64,000 nucleotides of DNA from Aeriscardovia aeriphila (GCF_002259595.1 NZ_MWWU01000002.1:930001-994000), one strand, 5' to 3'; positions 1 through 8,668 are shown, counted from the first letter of the stretch. The notes: generated by a model from the letters alone, not told the origin. A program made the numbers and translations.

Positions 1-401
1 CCGCTGTTGACTGGACGCCGGGCGGCTGGAGCATTGACGATTCCGTGCACCTGTGCACTCAGCTGAAAGCGCTAGGCGTTGACCTCATCGATGTGTCGAC
101 GGGTGGTGTGGTTGCGCATGATGGCAACCCTCAGGCTCCTTTGTGGCAGGTTCCGTTCTCGGCGCGCATCCGCTCTCGCGTGGGCATTCCAGTTTCCGCA
201 GTCGGTGGCATTACCAAGCCCAAGCAGGCGGAAAAAGTCGTCGCTCATGGCAAGGCCGATGTTGTTGAGATTGGCAGGGCGGCTCTTCGTGAACCGTACT
301 GGCCTTTGAAGGCTGCGTGGAAGCTGGGTGTACCTGACCAGCAGATTCCTTACCCTGTGCAATACCGTCGAGGAATGTTTACGCACGAGTTCGACGACTA
401 G
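1..401 (+). CDS. NADH:flavin oxidoreductase (Old Yellow Enzyme, YqjM/NamA-like), C-terminal part
   Basis: The reading frame is open from the left edge, so only the C-terminal third (about 132 residues) is present. Old Yellow Enzymes are FMN proteins that use NAD(P)H to reduce activated alkenes. Visible family features are the LGVDLIDVSTGG segment, the VPFSARIR and GIPVSAVGGI strands near the FMN phosphate site, and ADVVEIGRAALREPYWPLKAA, which is the end of the TIM barrel in the NamA branch. The catalytic His/Tyr region lies outside the window. The last five codons and the stop are duplicated just downstream (383-432). Family assignment is firm; the substrate is unknown. Confidence 0.88.
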   Translation, partial: AVDWTPGGWSIDDSVHLCTQLKALGVDLIDVSTGGVVAHDGNPQAPLWQVPFSARIRSRVGIPVSAVGGITKPKQAEKVVAHGKADVVEIGRAALREPYWPLKAAWKLGVPDQQIPYPVQYRRGMFTHEFDD

Positions 402-432
402 CACCAACTGAGGCACGAGTTCGACGACTAGC
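383..432. repeat. 20-bp direct repeat copying the end of the gene and its stop codon
   Basis: GCACGAGTTCGACGACTAGC occurs at 383-402 and again at 413-432. The first copy contains the last codons and the TAG stop of the oxidoreductase; the second lies between that stop and the converging Fic gene. The unit spacing is 30 bp. It belongs to a wider pattern of short repeats directly behind stop codons in this window. Confidence 0.95.
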
Positions 433-434
433 GC

Positions 435-1106
435 TTACTGAGCATCCTCGATAGGGTGACCGTCACGGTCTAAACCGCGCACTTTCGTGTTATACGCGGT
501 GAGGAAATCAACGACCTGAAGGTCGTCCTCCATGTACCATGCGCTGAGCAGCTCATTGAAGGTGCGCTTATCAGGGTCCACAACCGGCACAGTTAACACA
601 TGGGTGTTCTTTTTCATGAGTAACAGTCCATTTGCAGCCAGCAGTGCTGTGCGCTTATTTCCATCGCCAAAGGGCTGCATTTTGGCGAGCTCACTGAATA
701 AGTGCGCTGCATCGTGAAGAGTACCGCCGCTCGCGTTAGCTGCAGCAAGGGCTGCGTCCAGCCTGTGCACGTCGGGAACAGGCGGAATGTAATCGCCACG
801 CATGGTGCGAACGAGAATGTTAGCGCTTTCGCGCAGTTTGCCTGGCTCGAGCGCAGCAGTTCGCGTCATGCTGGCATTGAGGGAACGGACAAAATCACGC
901 GTGATGCCGTGCGAATAATCGTAGTGGAGCATAGCTTGCGCTGCATCCTGGAGATCTTGCAAAAGAGCAAGATCGTTGCGAGAGCCTAAAACTGTGGGAT
1001 TGTTTGTCGTCAGGAATTCTTCGGTCGCGATATAGGTGGAACCGAGATTATCAAAGGTATGGCCCATGGAGTACAGCAGACCCGTAATTTGGTGCGTGTT
1101 CAGCAT
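435..1106 (-). CDS. Fic/Doc-fold protein with degenerate catalytic motif
   Basis: A 223-residue Fic-domain protein. Fic enzymes transfer AMP or another phosphate-containing group to target proteins, with the motif HxFx(D/E)GNxR. Here the motif at about residues 144-152 is QPFGDGNKR: the phosphate-binding Asp-Gly-Asn-Lys-Arg part is intact, but Gln replaces the catalytic His. GNKRTALLAANGLL after it is Doc-like. I chose the ATG at 1106 because the GAAAGG ribosome site lies 9 bases before it; upstream ATGs at 1115 and 1130 have no proper spacing. No obvious antitoxin lies next to it. It may be an inactive or altered-chemistry Fic protein. Confidence 0.8.
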   Translation of the reverse strand: MLNTHQITGLLYSMGHTFDNLGSTYIATEEFLTTNNPTVLGSRNDLALLQDLQDAAQAMLHYDYSHGITRDFVRSLNASMTRTAALEPGKLRESANILVRTMRGDYIPPVPDVHRLDAALAAANASGGTLHDAAHLFSELAKMQPFGDGNKRTALLAANGLLLMKKNTHVLTVPVVDPDKRTFNELLSAWYMEDDLQVVDFLTAYNTKVRGLDRDGHPIEDAQ

Positions 1107-1130
1107 GAGGCTCATCCTTTCTCTTCTCAA

Positions 1131-1397
1131 CGCGCTATGTTACTCGTTCTTCTCGAAAGTGACCGCAACTGGCTATCTCACTCGTCTTTGTGAAACTTCT
1201 CGCGCAGCACCAAGCTTACTTCTCCTCAGGATTGACAGTAAAGCCATAGGGCAGAGCATTGACTTGCTTTCGCACCCTGTTAAGCCCCTTCATCACTATC
1301 CGCTTCGTTTCAAGGATTATCACTGCAAGTAATCACTCACCCCACTGAGAAAAACTCTTCAGAAAGGTTCACACTTCTTTCTTTTCGCCAAAGAATA
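1131..1397. other. Intergenic region upstream of the Fic gene
   Basis: No gene is visible. It should hold the Fic promoter on the minus strand. One GATTATCA copy lies at 1315-1322. Confidence 0.6.
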
Positions 1398-1430
1398 CGG
1401 GGAGGAGAAAGCTCAACTTCCTCCTCCCCG
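1398..1430 (-). terminator. Hairpin terminator of the small membrane protein gene
   Basis: CGGGGAGGAG (1398-1407) and CTCCTCCCCG (1421-1430) form a perfect 10-bp stem with a 13-base loop, 12 bases behind the stop of the gene at 1443-1700. The T tract on the minus strand is weak. Confidence 0.65.
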
Positions 1431-1442
1431 CTCTCATGACAT

Positions 1443-1700
1443 TTATTTATTATTTGCTTTTCTCTTCTCTCTCCACGGTTTGATGAAGAAGTTGTAGCAA
1501 CTGCCCAGGCATCCTGCAACAAGCCACAGAGCTAGTTCTCTCCAGAAAAACGGTGAATGGAATACCTGAGCATAGGTGTGACCATAGGCTCCTACCCAAG
1601 GGGAGGCAAGAGCAGCTCCCAAAACACAGGTGAGAGGGAAAGCCAGAAACTCCAAGGCAGTATGTAGCTGTTTGCGAGTGATGCGAGAAACCTCATTCAT
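1443..1700 (-). CDS. Small two-helix membrane protein, unknown function
   Basis: An 85-residue protein that I do not recognise. Residues about 17-37 and 50-72 are hydrophobic and likely cross the membrane, with a basic C-terminus ending KPWREKRKANNK that should face the cytoplasm. GGAAAGAAG precedes the ATG at a usable distance, and a stem-loop terminator follows the stop, which both argue for a real gene. It stands alone between the Fic gene and pyrD, on the same strand as both. No function can be proposed from the sequence. Confidence 0.6.
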   Translation of the reverse strand: MNEVSRITRKQLHTALEFLAFPLTCVLGAALASPWVGAYGHTYAQVFHSPFFWRELALWLVAGCLGSCYNFFIKPWREKRKANNK

Positions 1701-1852
1701 GGCTTCTTCTTTCCAACTGATCTCAAGCCGTACTTGAGATGGTCAGATCAGCATACAAGATACAAGCCTCGCTGCACAGAGGAGAAGGCAAGAATAATTG
1801 TTACATTCTCATATCCACAGAAGCGAGTGAAAACCTTGCAGTATCAACGTTT

Positions 1853-3034
1853 TCAGCGAGTATGACGCGCACGTTGCTTCCAGCTGGTTTCGACGTCAAC
1901 ACCCACAGCTTGGCTTACCGAGGTGAAACCATCGCGGCGCAACAGTTCAGCGAGGCCTCTCTTGAGAATGGTAATCTCTTGAGGGCCTCTAAACATGAGC
2001 GAGGAAACGAACATCACCAAGCTTGCACCATGGCGAATTTTCTCATATGCCTGTTCAGGGGTGAAAACGCCACCAACGCCTGCAATAGCAAGCTTGTCGC
2101 CATAATAGCGGTACGTGTTTTCCACCAAATCCATGCTCGGCTTACGGCAGGGTGCGCCCGACATATTGCCCTGCCAATCTTGAGGGACGTCAAAGCCAGT
2201 ACGGTCCTTACGAAGGTTAGCGATCGTCACCATCTGAACGTTGTGACGGACAATGACGTCGAGAAGGGCGCTAAACTGAGGCCAAGTTTTATCCTGCGGC
2301 ATCTTGAGCGTGACCGGCTGGGAGCGAGGAATGGCGTCCAATGCGGTGAGCAGGCGGTCCAGAGGCTCGGGCTCCGTGAAAACCTCACCCACATACGTGT
2401 TCGGGCAAGAAATATTTACCTCGATCATGTCGGTGCGGTAGGCGGCGCGGCGGAAACTCGTCACATAATCGGCGATCCCCTGCTCCTCGCTCGGCTCGGC
2501 CATGTCGTTGGTACGGGCGATGGAAACGCTCATTTTCATGGTCTTTGCGGCGAGACGCGCCTTTTCCACACGGTTGATGACCACCTGAGAGCCGTCGTTG
2601 GGCAGGCCAGCGTGAATGAGCATTGACTCATATTGTGGCAAGCGGTGGAACCACGGCCTCGGGTTTCCCGCGCACACGCGAGCCGTCGTCGAACCTACCG
2701 TCTCGAAACCAAAGCCTGCGTTGTCCAGGCAAGCGGCCATATCGCAGTTCTTATCCAAGCCTGCGGAAAGGCCAAACGGATTGGCGTAATCCACCCCGCA
2801 CACATTCGTGCGCAAGATGGGATCCGTGTAATCGAGCATGAGGCGAAGCATGCCCATCAGCGGCGTAACTTTGCCGGAAAGGCGGGCGAAAGTCGCTGTT
2901 TTTTCGTGCGCCTTATCCGGTTCCATGCCAAAAATCACCGGTTTGACGGCATGCTTGTAGGCGAAAGTGAACAGGTCCGTGGACAGCTTGTTGAAAGAGT
3001 TATGAACAGGATTCTCACTCACATACTTTTCCAT
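1853..3034 (-). CDS. pyrD: Dihydroorotate dehydrogenase, class 2 (quinone-type)
   Basis: This enzyme oxidises dihydroorotate to orotate in pyrimidine synthesis. The 393-residue protein has an N-terminal helical stretch of about 60 residues (KLSTDLFTFAYKHAVKPVIFGMEPDKAHE), the class 2 membrane-association segment, then the FMN barrel with GLSAGLDKN, the EVNISCPNT motif carrying the class 2 catalytic Ser, and AGVGGVFTPEQAYE with SLVMFVSSLMFRGP at the phosphate site. The ATG at 3034 has AAAGGA six bases before it. It follows trmB by 35 bases and is probably co-transcribed. No PyrK-type partner is next to it, as expected for class 2. The physiological electron acceptor in a fermenter is unclear. 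Confidence 0.9.
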   Translation of the reverse strand: MEKYVSENPVHNSFNKLSTDLFTFAYKHAVKPVIFGMEPDKAHEKTATFARLSGKVTPLMGMLRLMLDYTDPILRTNVCGVDYANPFGLSAGLDKNCDMAACLDNAGFGFETVGSTTARVCAGNPRPWFHRLPQYESMLIHAGLPNDGSQVVINRVEKARLAAKTMKMSVSIARTNDMAEPSEEQGIADYVTSFRRAAYRTDMIEVNISCPNTYVGEVFTEPEPLDRLLTALDAIPRSQPVTLKMPQDKTWPQFSALLDVIVRHNVQMVTIANLRKDRTGFDVPQDWQGNMSGAPCRKPSMDLVENTYRYYGDKLAIAGVGGVFTPEQAYEKIRHGASLVMFVSSLMFRGPQEITILKRGLAELLRRDGFTSVSQAVGVDVETSWKQRARHTR

Positions 3035-3069
3035 CGTGGTCCTTTCGCCAAGTTCTCGCTTTCATCCTA

Positions 3070-3885
3070 TTAATTTTCCTCGACTGCTTGGTAGGTGAAA
3101 TCGTGGATGGTGTGGCCCTTATCCAAGCCCTTTTTCTCAAAGCTGGTCACCACTCGCCCGTCGAAGCGCTGCGACTCGGTGAAGAGCGCGTGAGGTAACT
3201 GCTCGGCTTCATCGGCGGAGCCTTTACCCACATGTTCGATGGCGAGGCTCACCTGCTGGTCACCCAAGTTTTTCCAGCCAGGCAGCTCGTCCATCACTTC
3301 ATGAACGTGAAGCGCGTAGTCGTCAATATCGGTGGCAATTCGCCACAGACCGTTCTTCTTCAAGCTGCGGTGAATGTCAGCTGCAAGGGCTGGCTGAACG
3401 ATGCGCCTCTTATGGTGCTTCATTTTTGGCCACGGGTCAGGGAAGTAGGTCCACACTTCGTCGACAATTCCGGTGGTAAAGGCACTGGCAAACAGTTCTG
3501 GCGCATTGACTTGAGCGATCCTGAGATTATCAATGTGCTCATTTCCAATGCGACGCAGGGTGTGAGCCACTCCCTGCACGTACACTTCTACAGCAAGGAA
3601 GTTGCGTTCTGGTTCGCGCAGTGCTGCGGCGGCAATGTTTTCGCCTTGGCCTGTACCGATTTCGACGACCAGAGGGTTATTGTTTCCCCAGTTGCGTTCG
3701 ATGTAGGCTGCATCGAAGTGAAAATCTGGAGCGACGGAGAGTTCGCGCAACTCGTGGGCGTGCGGGATGTCGAGGACGTATTGGTCCGAGTATTCATCCC
3801 ATGCTTTTTGTAGTTTTGCCGGCAATGTTGAGCTTCGACGGACGAAGGACACGATTCCTCGCCATGCTTCAGGTTTTTCTTGCAT
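3070..3885 (-). CDS. trmB: tRNA (guanine-N7-)-methyltransferase
   Basis: TrmB methylates N7 of G46 in the tRNA variable loop using S-adenosylmethionine. The 271-residue protein shows the AdoMet-binding motif VEIGTGQGE at about 92-100 and the TrmB signature [16 protein letters not shown] at about 168-183. The C-terminal TSFEKKG segment also fits. AAAGGAG lies six bases before the ATG at 3885. It is the first gene of a likely trmB-pyrD unit and follows the HNH nuclease gene by 45 bases on the same strand. Confidence 0.95.
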   Translation of the reverse strand: MQEKPEAWRGIVSFVRRSSTLPAKLQKAWDEYSDQYVLDIPHAHELRELSVAPDFHFDAAYIERNWGNNNPLVVEIGTGQGENIAAAALREPERNFLAVEVYVQGVAHTLRRIGNEHIDNLRIAQVNAPELFASAFTTGIVDEVWTYFPDPWPKMKHHKRRIVQPALAADIHRSLKKNGLWRIATDIDDYALHVHEVMDELPGWKNLGDQQVSLAIEHVGKGSADEAEQLPHALFTESQRFDGRVVTSFEKKGLDKGHTIHDFTYQAVEEN

Positions 3886-3930
3886 ACACTCTCCTTTTCA
3901 GCTCATTGTCGCATACGCGCAGAACCTAAA

Positions 3931-4725
3931 CTACCAGCGAGGAAGCGGTTGGCCAGGGCAATAGTGCAATGTGCGCAACATGCCCTGCTTTTCCTTCGCA
4001 GTAACGCTTAAGCCGTATTTAGCTTTAATGGCGATCTGCCGAGCAACATAGCCGCACTGGTACGCCTTGTTGGAAGGCAACCACTTTCCTGCATGTTTGT
4101 CGGATTTATCTTGGTTGGCTTTACCTTCCACTGCGAGAAGGTTGAACGGATCATTGCCAAACCGCGTGCGCTTGCTCACTGGCCAGTTCTTCGCGCCAGA
4201 GTTCCACGCATCATGAAGCGCAACAACATGGTCGATTTGCACGAGTGATGACGTGGCTTGGCCGCGCTGAAAAGCAATGGTTTTGCCCGTATAGGGGTCC
4301 TCAAGGTTTCCAGATTCTACTTGACATCGCTTCTGCTTCGAAAACTGAATATGCGTCAAGTCTCTGGCGAGAATATCGTCGCGGATCATACAGCCGTTGC
4401 CATCAGCGTCGATCTGTTGGTAGCGAAAAGCATCGCGAGAGTAGGAAGCATCACCCCTCTCACCTGCTGTTTTCCACTCTTTGCGTCGTACCACGTCCTC
4501 TTCACTCCCCGCGCTTCCCGCTTCGTTTTCTTCGCTTCTCACCGTAAGCGTCAACAACAGGGTAACGGCAGGGCCATGGGCTCGCTCTTGGCCTACGATA
4601 GTGCCCAAGCTCGGGTACATGCGAAGCAGAGTGAAGGCGAGAATGAGCCCGCATACACAGCTGAGCACAACGCGCAGCACTGCTGCTCGCCTCGCTACCT
4701 GCTGAGGCAGTGCATGTGAGCTCAT
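3931..4725 (-). CDS. Membrane-anchored or secreted HNH nuclease (DUF1524/GmrSD C-terminal-like)
   Basis: A 264-residue protein with a basic N-terminus, a hydrophobic segment at about 16-36 that is a signal anchor or signal peptide, a low-complexity linker, and a C-terminal HNH domain. Visible nuclease residues are IDHVVAL (about 164-170), NDPFNLL (191-197) and ANQDKSD (203-209). YSRDAF near 95 and DADGNGC near 107-112 are typical of extracellular members. The ATG at 4725 has GGAGGTGAG eight bases before it; the upstream GTG at 4740 lies inside that site. A paralogue lies at 38148-38903 with the same layout. Likely role: cleavage of extracellular or envelope-exposed DNA (inference). Confidence 0.85.
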   Translation of the reverse strand: MSSHALPQQVARRAAVLRVVLSCVCGLILAFTLLRMYPSLGTIVGQERAHGPAVTLLLTLTVRSEENEAGSAGSEEDVVRRKEWKTAGERGDASYSRDAFRYQQIDADGNGCMIRDDILARDLTHIQFSKQKRCQVESGNLEDPYTGKTIAFQRGQATSSLVQIDHVVALHDAWNSGAKNWPVSKRTRFGNDPFNLLAVEGKANQDKSDKHAGKWLPSNKAYQCGYVARQIAIKAKYGLSVTAKEKQGMLRTLHYCPGQPLPRW

Positions 4726-4804
4726 CACACTCACCTCCACTCTGGTGCAATCTCGTGTTCACCGTCACCATGAACGCAGAACATTCAACGCGGAGACGTC
4801 ACAG

Positions 4805-4887
4805 CACAGCGGTTAAAACACGGTGCTGAAAAACACTGTGGTTAAAACTCAGCGGTCAAAACACAGTGGTGAAAACACAGCGTTTAA
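4805..4887. repeat. 14-bp degenerate tandem repeat at the 3' end of the aldo/keto reductase gene
   Basis: About six units of consensus CACAGYGGTTAAAA run from 4805 to 4887: units start at 4805, 4819, 4834, 4848, 4862 and 4876. The last unit contains the stop codon of the gene at 4884-5867, so the array starts inside that gene's 3' end. Confidence 0.9.
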
Positions 4888-5867
4888 GCGTACGAGAAGG
4901 TCAACGGATCATGGCCAACGCGGGTAGCCGTATTCAAACTGTCAATCTCAGCCATCTCCTCATCACTGAGACTGAAATCAAGAATGCTCGCGTTCTCTAC
5001 CTGGCGGTTCAGATGCACTGACTTCGGGATCAGCACATAACCCTTCTGCAAGTGCCAGCGCAAAATAATCTGAGCATTACTCACCTGATGTGCTTGAGCC
5101 AAACGATCAATCAGGCCATCACCCGCGTGAAGGTCAGCCGTACGAGCCAAAGGCTCATATGCTTCCACCACAATGCCCTTGCTCTCGCAATACTCCACAA
5201 CATCACGCTGCTGGAAAGTAGGGTGTAGCTCGATTTGATCGACGGCAGGAAGTTCCCCCACCTCATCAGCCAAGCGTTCCAGGTGCTCGGGCAGGAAATT
5301 GCACACACCCAAGGTGCGAATTCTGCCTTCACTCCTGAGCTTTCTGAACGCTTTCCACGTATCTGCCGAACGCCAGTCGAAAGGTGTAGGCCAGTGGATC
5401 ATATACATATCCACATACTCAAGCCCTAAATCAGAAATCTGCTCGTCAAAAGCGCGAAGTGTGGAGTCATACCCTTGGTTTGTGTCCTTCACCTTGGTGG
5501 TAATCCACAGGCTTTTCCTGAGCTCTCCCTTGTCAAAACCCAGCCGTTTCAAGCCTTCGCCAACTTCGCGCTCGTTTCCATAGCCGGCAGCAGCATCAAT
5601 ATGGCGATAGCCAGCCCGCAGGGCGCCCTCCACCACATCGGCAGTCTGGCCGTTTTCCACGCGCAAAACACCCAGGCCAATTTGTGGTATGAGATTACCA
5701 TCGCGCAAACGCAGCAGTGGCGTGGCAGGAACCTGAGCGGGCTCGCCCAGATTACCAACGTTCGATGTCCAGCTCGTCCTGCCAATCTCAGGCGAGAGTG
5801 GTGGGATACCAGCATCGCTCAGCTGCAGTGAAGCTGTCGCAGCGCACAGATCAGAACAAGTACTCAT
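4884..5867 (-). CDS. Aldo/keto reductase (2,5-diketogluconate reductase-like, AKR5 group)
   Basis: An NADPH-dependent carbonyl reductase of 327 residues. The barrel starts near residue 50; the catalytic tetrad is visible as D91 and Y96 (HIDAAAGYGNE), K125 (TTKVKD) and H158 (MIHWP). VLIPKSV near the C-terminus binds the cofactor 2'-phosphate. The first 45 residues are an unusual extension without family similarity; no better internal ATG with a ribosome site is obvious. The stop codon lies in a 14-bp tandem repeat. Substrate unknown. Confidence 0.9.
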   Translation of the reverse strand: MSTCSDLCAATASLQLSDAGIPPLSPEIGRTSWTSNVGNLGEPAQVPATPLLRLRDGNLIPQIGLGVLRVENGQTADVVEGALRAGYRHIDAAAGYGNEREVGEGLKRLGFDKGELRKSLWITTKVKDTNQGYDSTLRAFDEQISDLGLEYVDMYMIHWPTPFDWRSADTWKAFRKLRSEGRIRTLGVCNFLPEHLERLADEVGELPAVDQIELHPTFQQRDVVEYCESKGIVVEAYEPLARTADLHAGDGLIDRLAQAHQVSNAQIILRWHLQKGYVLIPKSVHLNRQVENASILDFSLSDEEMAEIDSLNTATRVGHDPLTFSYA

Positions 5868-6011
5868 GCTTCTACTCTAAAACCGGTTCAGGTGCGAACA
5901 AGAATTTTTTCCAGGTGTGGATAAGCCGTGTCGTCGCCGTCATTCCAGCGTTTCTCGCCAAGCGCAAGCTCAAACTTTTCAGAAAACGTGAGCCACCACG
6001 AGCGTAAACAT

Positions 6012-6043
6012 AAAAAATGCCTTAGCTCGCAGGAACTAAGGCA
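6012..6043 (-). terminator. Rho-independent terminator of the araBDA operon
   Basis: TGCCTTAG (6018-6025) pairs with CTAAGGCA (6036-6043); on the minus strand the stem is followed by TTTTTTATG. It lies 210 bases behind the araA stop and is the last of a series of hairpins there. Confidence 0.8.
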
Positions 6044-6054
6044 CGGTTGGGATG

Positions 6055-6186
6055 CACTCTCGCAAGAGTGAACGGTGTCGCACATCACCGCTGTCCCCAC
6101 GCCAAAGGGCTGAACTTTGGCGCCACGGCTAAGCGCAAGAGAGGAAACTTAGCCGAGCCCTCCTCTGTCAGGAATCCAGAGGAGGG
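6055..6186 (-). other. Cluster of stem-loops in the 3' region of araA
   Basis: Four further perfect inverted repeats precede the terminator on the minus strand: 6158-6167/6177-6186 (10 bp), 6127-6133/6148-6154 (7 bp), 6100-6107/6115-6122 (8 bp) and 6055-6060/6065-6070 (6 bp, 4-base loop). No reading frame of note covers them. They could form a structured 3' untranslated region or a small RNA; the sequence alone does not decide. Confidence 0.6.
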
Positions 6187-6252
6187 ACAAGTAAGGCCAC
6201 AATGGCACACAAACAAGCTCGCGAGCCGTCAACTCACGAGGTGAAAGACGCA

Positions 6253-7770
6253 TCAAGCGATATTGTTACGACCAGTGCGGTAGTAAGTATCGTTGATGCG
6301 CAACGTCTGCTCAAAGCTTTCGAAAGTGGTGTTCTCATCGATCGTAGCCAGCTCAACACCAGCAATACGAGCGAAGTCCTCCCACTCCTCACGGCCAACA
6401 TTCGTGGTCATGCAGGTGTGGTGAGCGCCACCAGCCAGCAGCCAGCAGTGAACCATAGTCTCGAGGTCTGGACGTGGCTTCCAAATAGCGCGAGGCGTTG
6501 GAAGAGCTGCCAAAGAACCATCTGGCTGGTCAAGGTCAACCATGCCCATGGTCAGGCGGAAACGCTCACCCATATCAGCCAAAGAGACGACAGGAACGTT
6601 CTGCTTCTTCGCTGCGGTGAACACCACGCGCACAGGGTCATCCTTGCCGCCGATGCCCAGAGGGTGAATCTCCAAACGAGGCTTCTCAACAGAGCCCAGG
6701 CCTGGGTTCACTTCAAGCATGTGAGAACCCATATCCATCTCGCGGCCTGGCACGAAGTTATAGGAGTAATCCTCCATCAGCGACGCTGCGCCTGGCTGGC
6801 CATAACCCATGACGTTGCCGATGCGAACGAGCATGGCCGTCTTCCAGTCGCCTTCTGCAGAGAAGCCATAGCCCAGTTGCATCAAATGCTGTGCTCCCAC
6901 ACCAGGAAGCTGCTTCATACGGCCCAGGTCTTCGAAGTTATCGGTGGCAGCAGTGCAGCCATAGTGGTCGAGCATGTTGCGCATACCGCACTCTTCACGA
7001 GCTGCAGTTTCCAGTTCAGCGCGGCGTTCCCCGAGCAAAACTGGATCGACGTCATACACGCGCTGATACTCGGCGATGAGTGCTTCCACCTCGTCGTCAC
7101 TGACCTTGTCAATCCAGTCGTTGAGTTCGTTGACCGACCAGGTGTTGATGGAAGTGCCGAACACTTCTTCTGCTTCCACCTTGTCTGCTTCAGTGACAGC
7201 GACGTTACGCATGTTATCGCCCCAACGCATCACCTTGGTGTGGTTGGCAGCATCCCAACCTGCGCATGCGCGCTCCCACACGCCGATCTTGCGAGCGACT
7301 TCTGGCTCGGTGTAGTGGCCAAAGACGATCTTGCGACGGATTCCCATGCGAGAGAGGATGAAGCCAAACTCGCGGTCGCCGTGGGCGGACTGGTTGAGGT
7401 TCATGAAGTCCATGTCGATTCCGTCCCACGGAATCTCGAAGTGGTGCTGGGTGGCGAGCTGCAGCAGTGGCTTCTTGAGTTCCTTGAGGCCGCGAATCCA
7501 CATCTTTGCTGGGGAGAAGGTGTGCATCCACGCGATGACGCCGAGCACGTTCTCGTTGGCGGAGGCCTCGATCATGAAGCGCTTGATGGAGTCGGAATCC
7601 TTCAGGGTTGGCTTCAAAGTGATCTTGATTGGCAGGTCGTCGCTTTTGTTCAGCGTGTTGACAATGTCAGCGGTCTGCTCAGCAACCTGACGCAGGGCTT
7701 CTTCGCCATACAGGTCCTGAGAGCCGACGGCAAACCAAATTTCCTTGCCTTCGAATGGATTGACGTTCAT
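6253..7770 (-). CDS. araA: L-arabinose isomerase
   Basis: Converts L-arabinose to L-ribulose, the first step of arabinose use. The 505-residue length matches the family. Recognisable stretches are the N-terminal IWFAVGSQDLYGEEAL, WMHTFSPAKMWI, the central metal-site region around YSYNFVPGREMDMGSHMLEVNP and HPLGIGGKDDPVRVVF, and MVHCWLLAGGAHHTCM near the C-terminus. The ATG at 7770 has AAAGGA six bases before it; a longer in-frame start at 7806 would place that site inside the gene. It is the last gene of araB-araD-araA, 121 bases behind araD. Confidence 0.97.
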   Translation of the reverse strand: MNVNPFEGKEIWFAVGSQDLYGEEALRQVAEQTADIVNTLNKSDDLPIKITLKPTLKDSDSIKRFMIEASANENVLGVIAWMHTFSPAKMWIRGLKELKKPLLQLATQHHFEIPWDGIDMDFMNLNQSAHGDREFGFILSRMGIRRKIVFGHYTEPEVARKIGVWERACAGWDAANHTKVMRWGDNMRNVAVTEADKVEAEEVFGTSINTWSVNELNDWIDKVSDDEVEALIAEYQRVYDVDPVLLGERRAELETAAREECGMRNMLDHYGCTAATDNFEDLGRMKQLPGVGAQHLMQLGYGFSAEGDWKTAMLVRIGNVMGYGQPGAASLMEDYSYNFVPGREMDMGSHMLEVNPGLGSVEKPRLEIHPLGIGGKDDPVRVVFTAAKKQNVPVVSLADMGERFRLTMGMVDLDQPDGSLAALPTPRAIWKPRPDLETMVHCWLLAGGAHHTCMTTNVGREEWEDFARIAGVELATIDENTTFESFEQTLRINDTYYRTGRNNIA

Positions 7771-7891
7771 TGTTGTCCTTTCATGGTGAACGTGGTGTTC
7801 ACTCAAACTTGTTTCTTCAGTGCTGGTTACGCGCCGAGCTTGTGGCTAACAGACCCGCGTCAGTACGCACCTCAGGTCAGTGCGACCTACT

Positions 7892-8593
7892 TCAGTGCTG
7901 GCCGTAAACGTTGGTATAGCGGTCGTTGAGCTTAGCGATATCCTCAGGGTCAATCTCGATGATCTGGCCCAGCTGCTTGGCAGCCCACATGGTGTGCGCC
8001 ACTTCCTCAGTCATTGCAGCAGCCTTGACCGCAGCCTCAGCATCCTTGCCGATGGTGAAGGGTCCGTGGTTTTGCATGATGACAGCTGGAGAGTGAGGGT
8101 ACTTCTTCAAAGTTTCGACAACACCCTCGCCGATAGCTTCCGAGCCGATCAGCTTGAAGGGGCCAATCGGGACAGGGCCGCCGAACTCGTCACCCATCAT
8201 GGTCAGGCCGCACGGAATGTTCTGGCCAGTGGCACCCCACGCTGTTGCATAGGTGGAATGCGTATGCACCACACCGTAAACGTTCGGCATATGACGGTAG
8301 ATGTATGCGTGTGACAGCGTATCGGAGCTGGGAGCTGCCAGGCCGTCCACTACATTGCCGTTGAGGTCAGTCACCACCATAGATTCTGGAGTGAGCGACT
8401 CGTAACGCATACCTGATGGCTTGATCACCATGAGGTCGGCAGTATGCAGACGTTGGGAAATATTACCTGCCGTCCACACGACGAGATTCCACTTGAGCAG
8501 CTGCTCGTGCAGGGTTGCGACAACCTCGCGCACCTGCTTGACCTCGGCTTGAACCTCGGCTGGGTAGTCCTTGAGGCTCTTGACTTGTTCCAT
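7892..8593 (-). CDS. araD: L-ribulose-5-phosphate 4-epimerase
   Basis: Interconverts L-ribulose 5-phosphate and D-xylulose 5-phosphate, which enters the bifid shunt. The 233-residue class II aldolase-fold protein shows the zinc-binding HTHSTYATAWGA, the substrate loop TAGNISQR, and QNHGPFTIG. AAAGGA lies before the ATG at 8593. Middle gene of the arabinose operon; the 75-base gap to araB contains a palindromic pair of GATTATCA motifs. Confidence 0.96.
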   Translation of the reverse strand: MEQVKSLKDYPAEVQAEVKQVREVVATLHEQLLKWNLVVWTAGNISQRLHTADLMVIKPSGMRYESLTPESMVVTDLNGNVVDGLAAPSSDTLSHAYIYRHMPNVYGVVHTHSTYATAWGATGQNIPCGLTMMGDEFGGPVPIGPFKLIGSEAIGEGVVETLKKYPHSPAVIMQNHGPFTIGKDAEAAVKAAAMTEEVAHTMWAAKQLGQIIEIDPEDIAKLNDRYTNVYGQH

Positions 8594-8626
8594 ATCAGTC
8601 CTTTCTGGAGTTCATAAAATTTCCCA

Positions 8627-8660
8627 AGATTATCACTGCGGTGCCGCAGCCTGATAATCT
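8627..8660. repeat. Near-perfect palindrome built from two GATTATCA motifs between araB and araD
   Basis: AGATTATCA (8627-8635) and TGATAATCT (8652-8660) flank CTGCGG TG CCGCAG, giving a stem of about 15 bp with a small bulge. It lies inside the araBDA transcript, so it could act as a folded spacer or partial terminator that lowers araD and araA expression. No T tract follows directly on the minus strand. Confidence 0.85.
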
Positions 8661-8668
8661 CAAAAATT

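Noticed and set aside
6202-7929. 575-codon plus-strand frame opposite araA
   Set aside because: Antisense shadow; its start lies in the hairpin cluster behind araA without a ribosome site.
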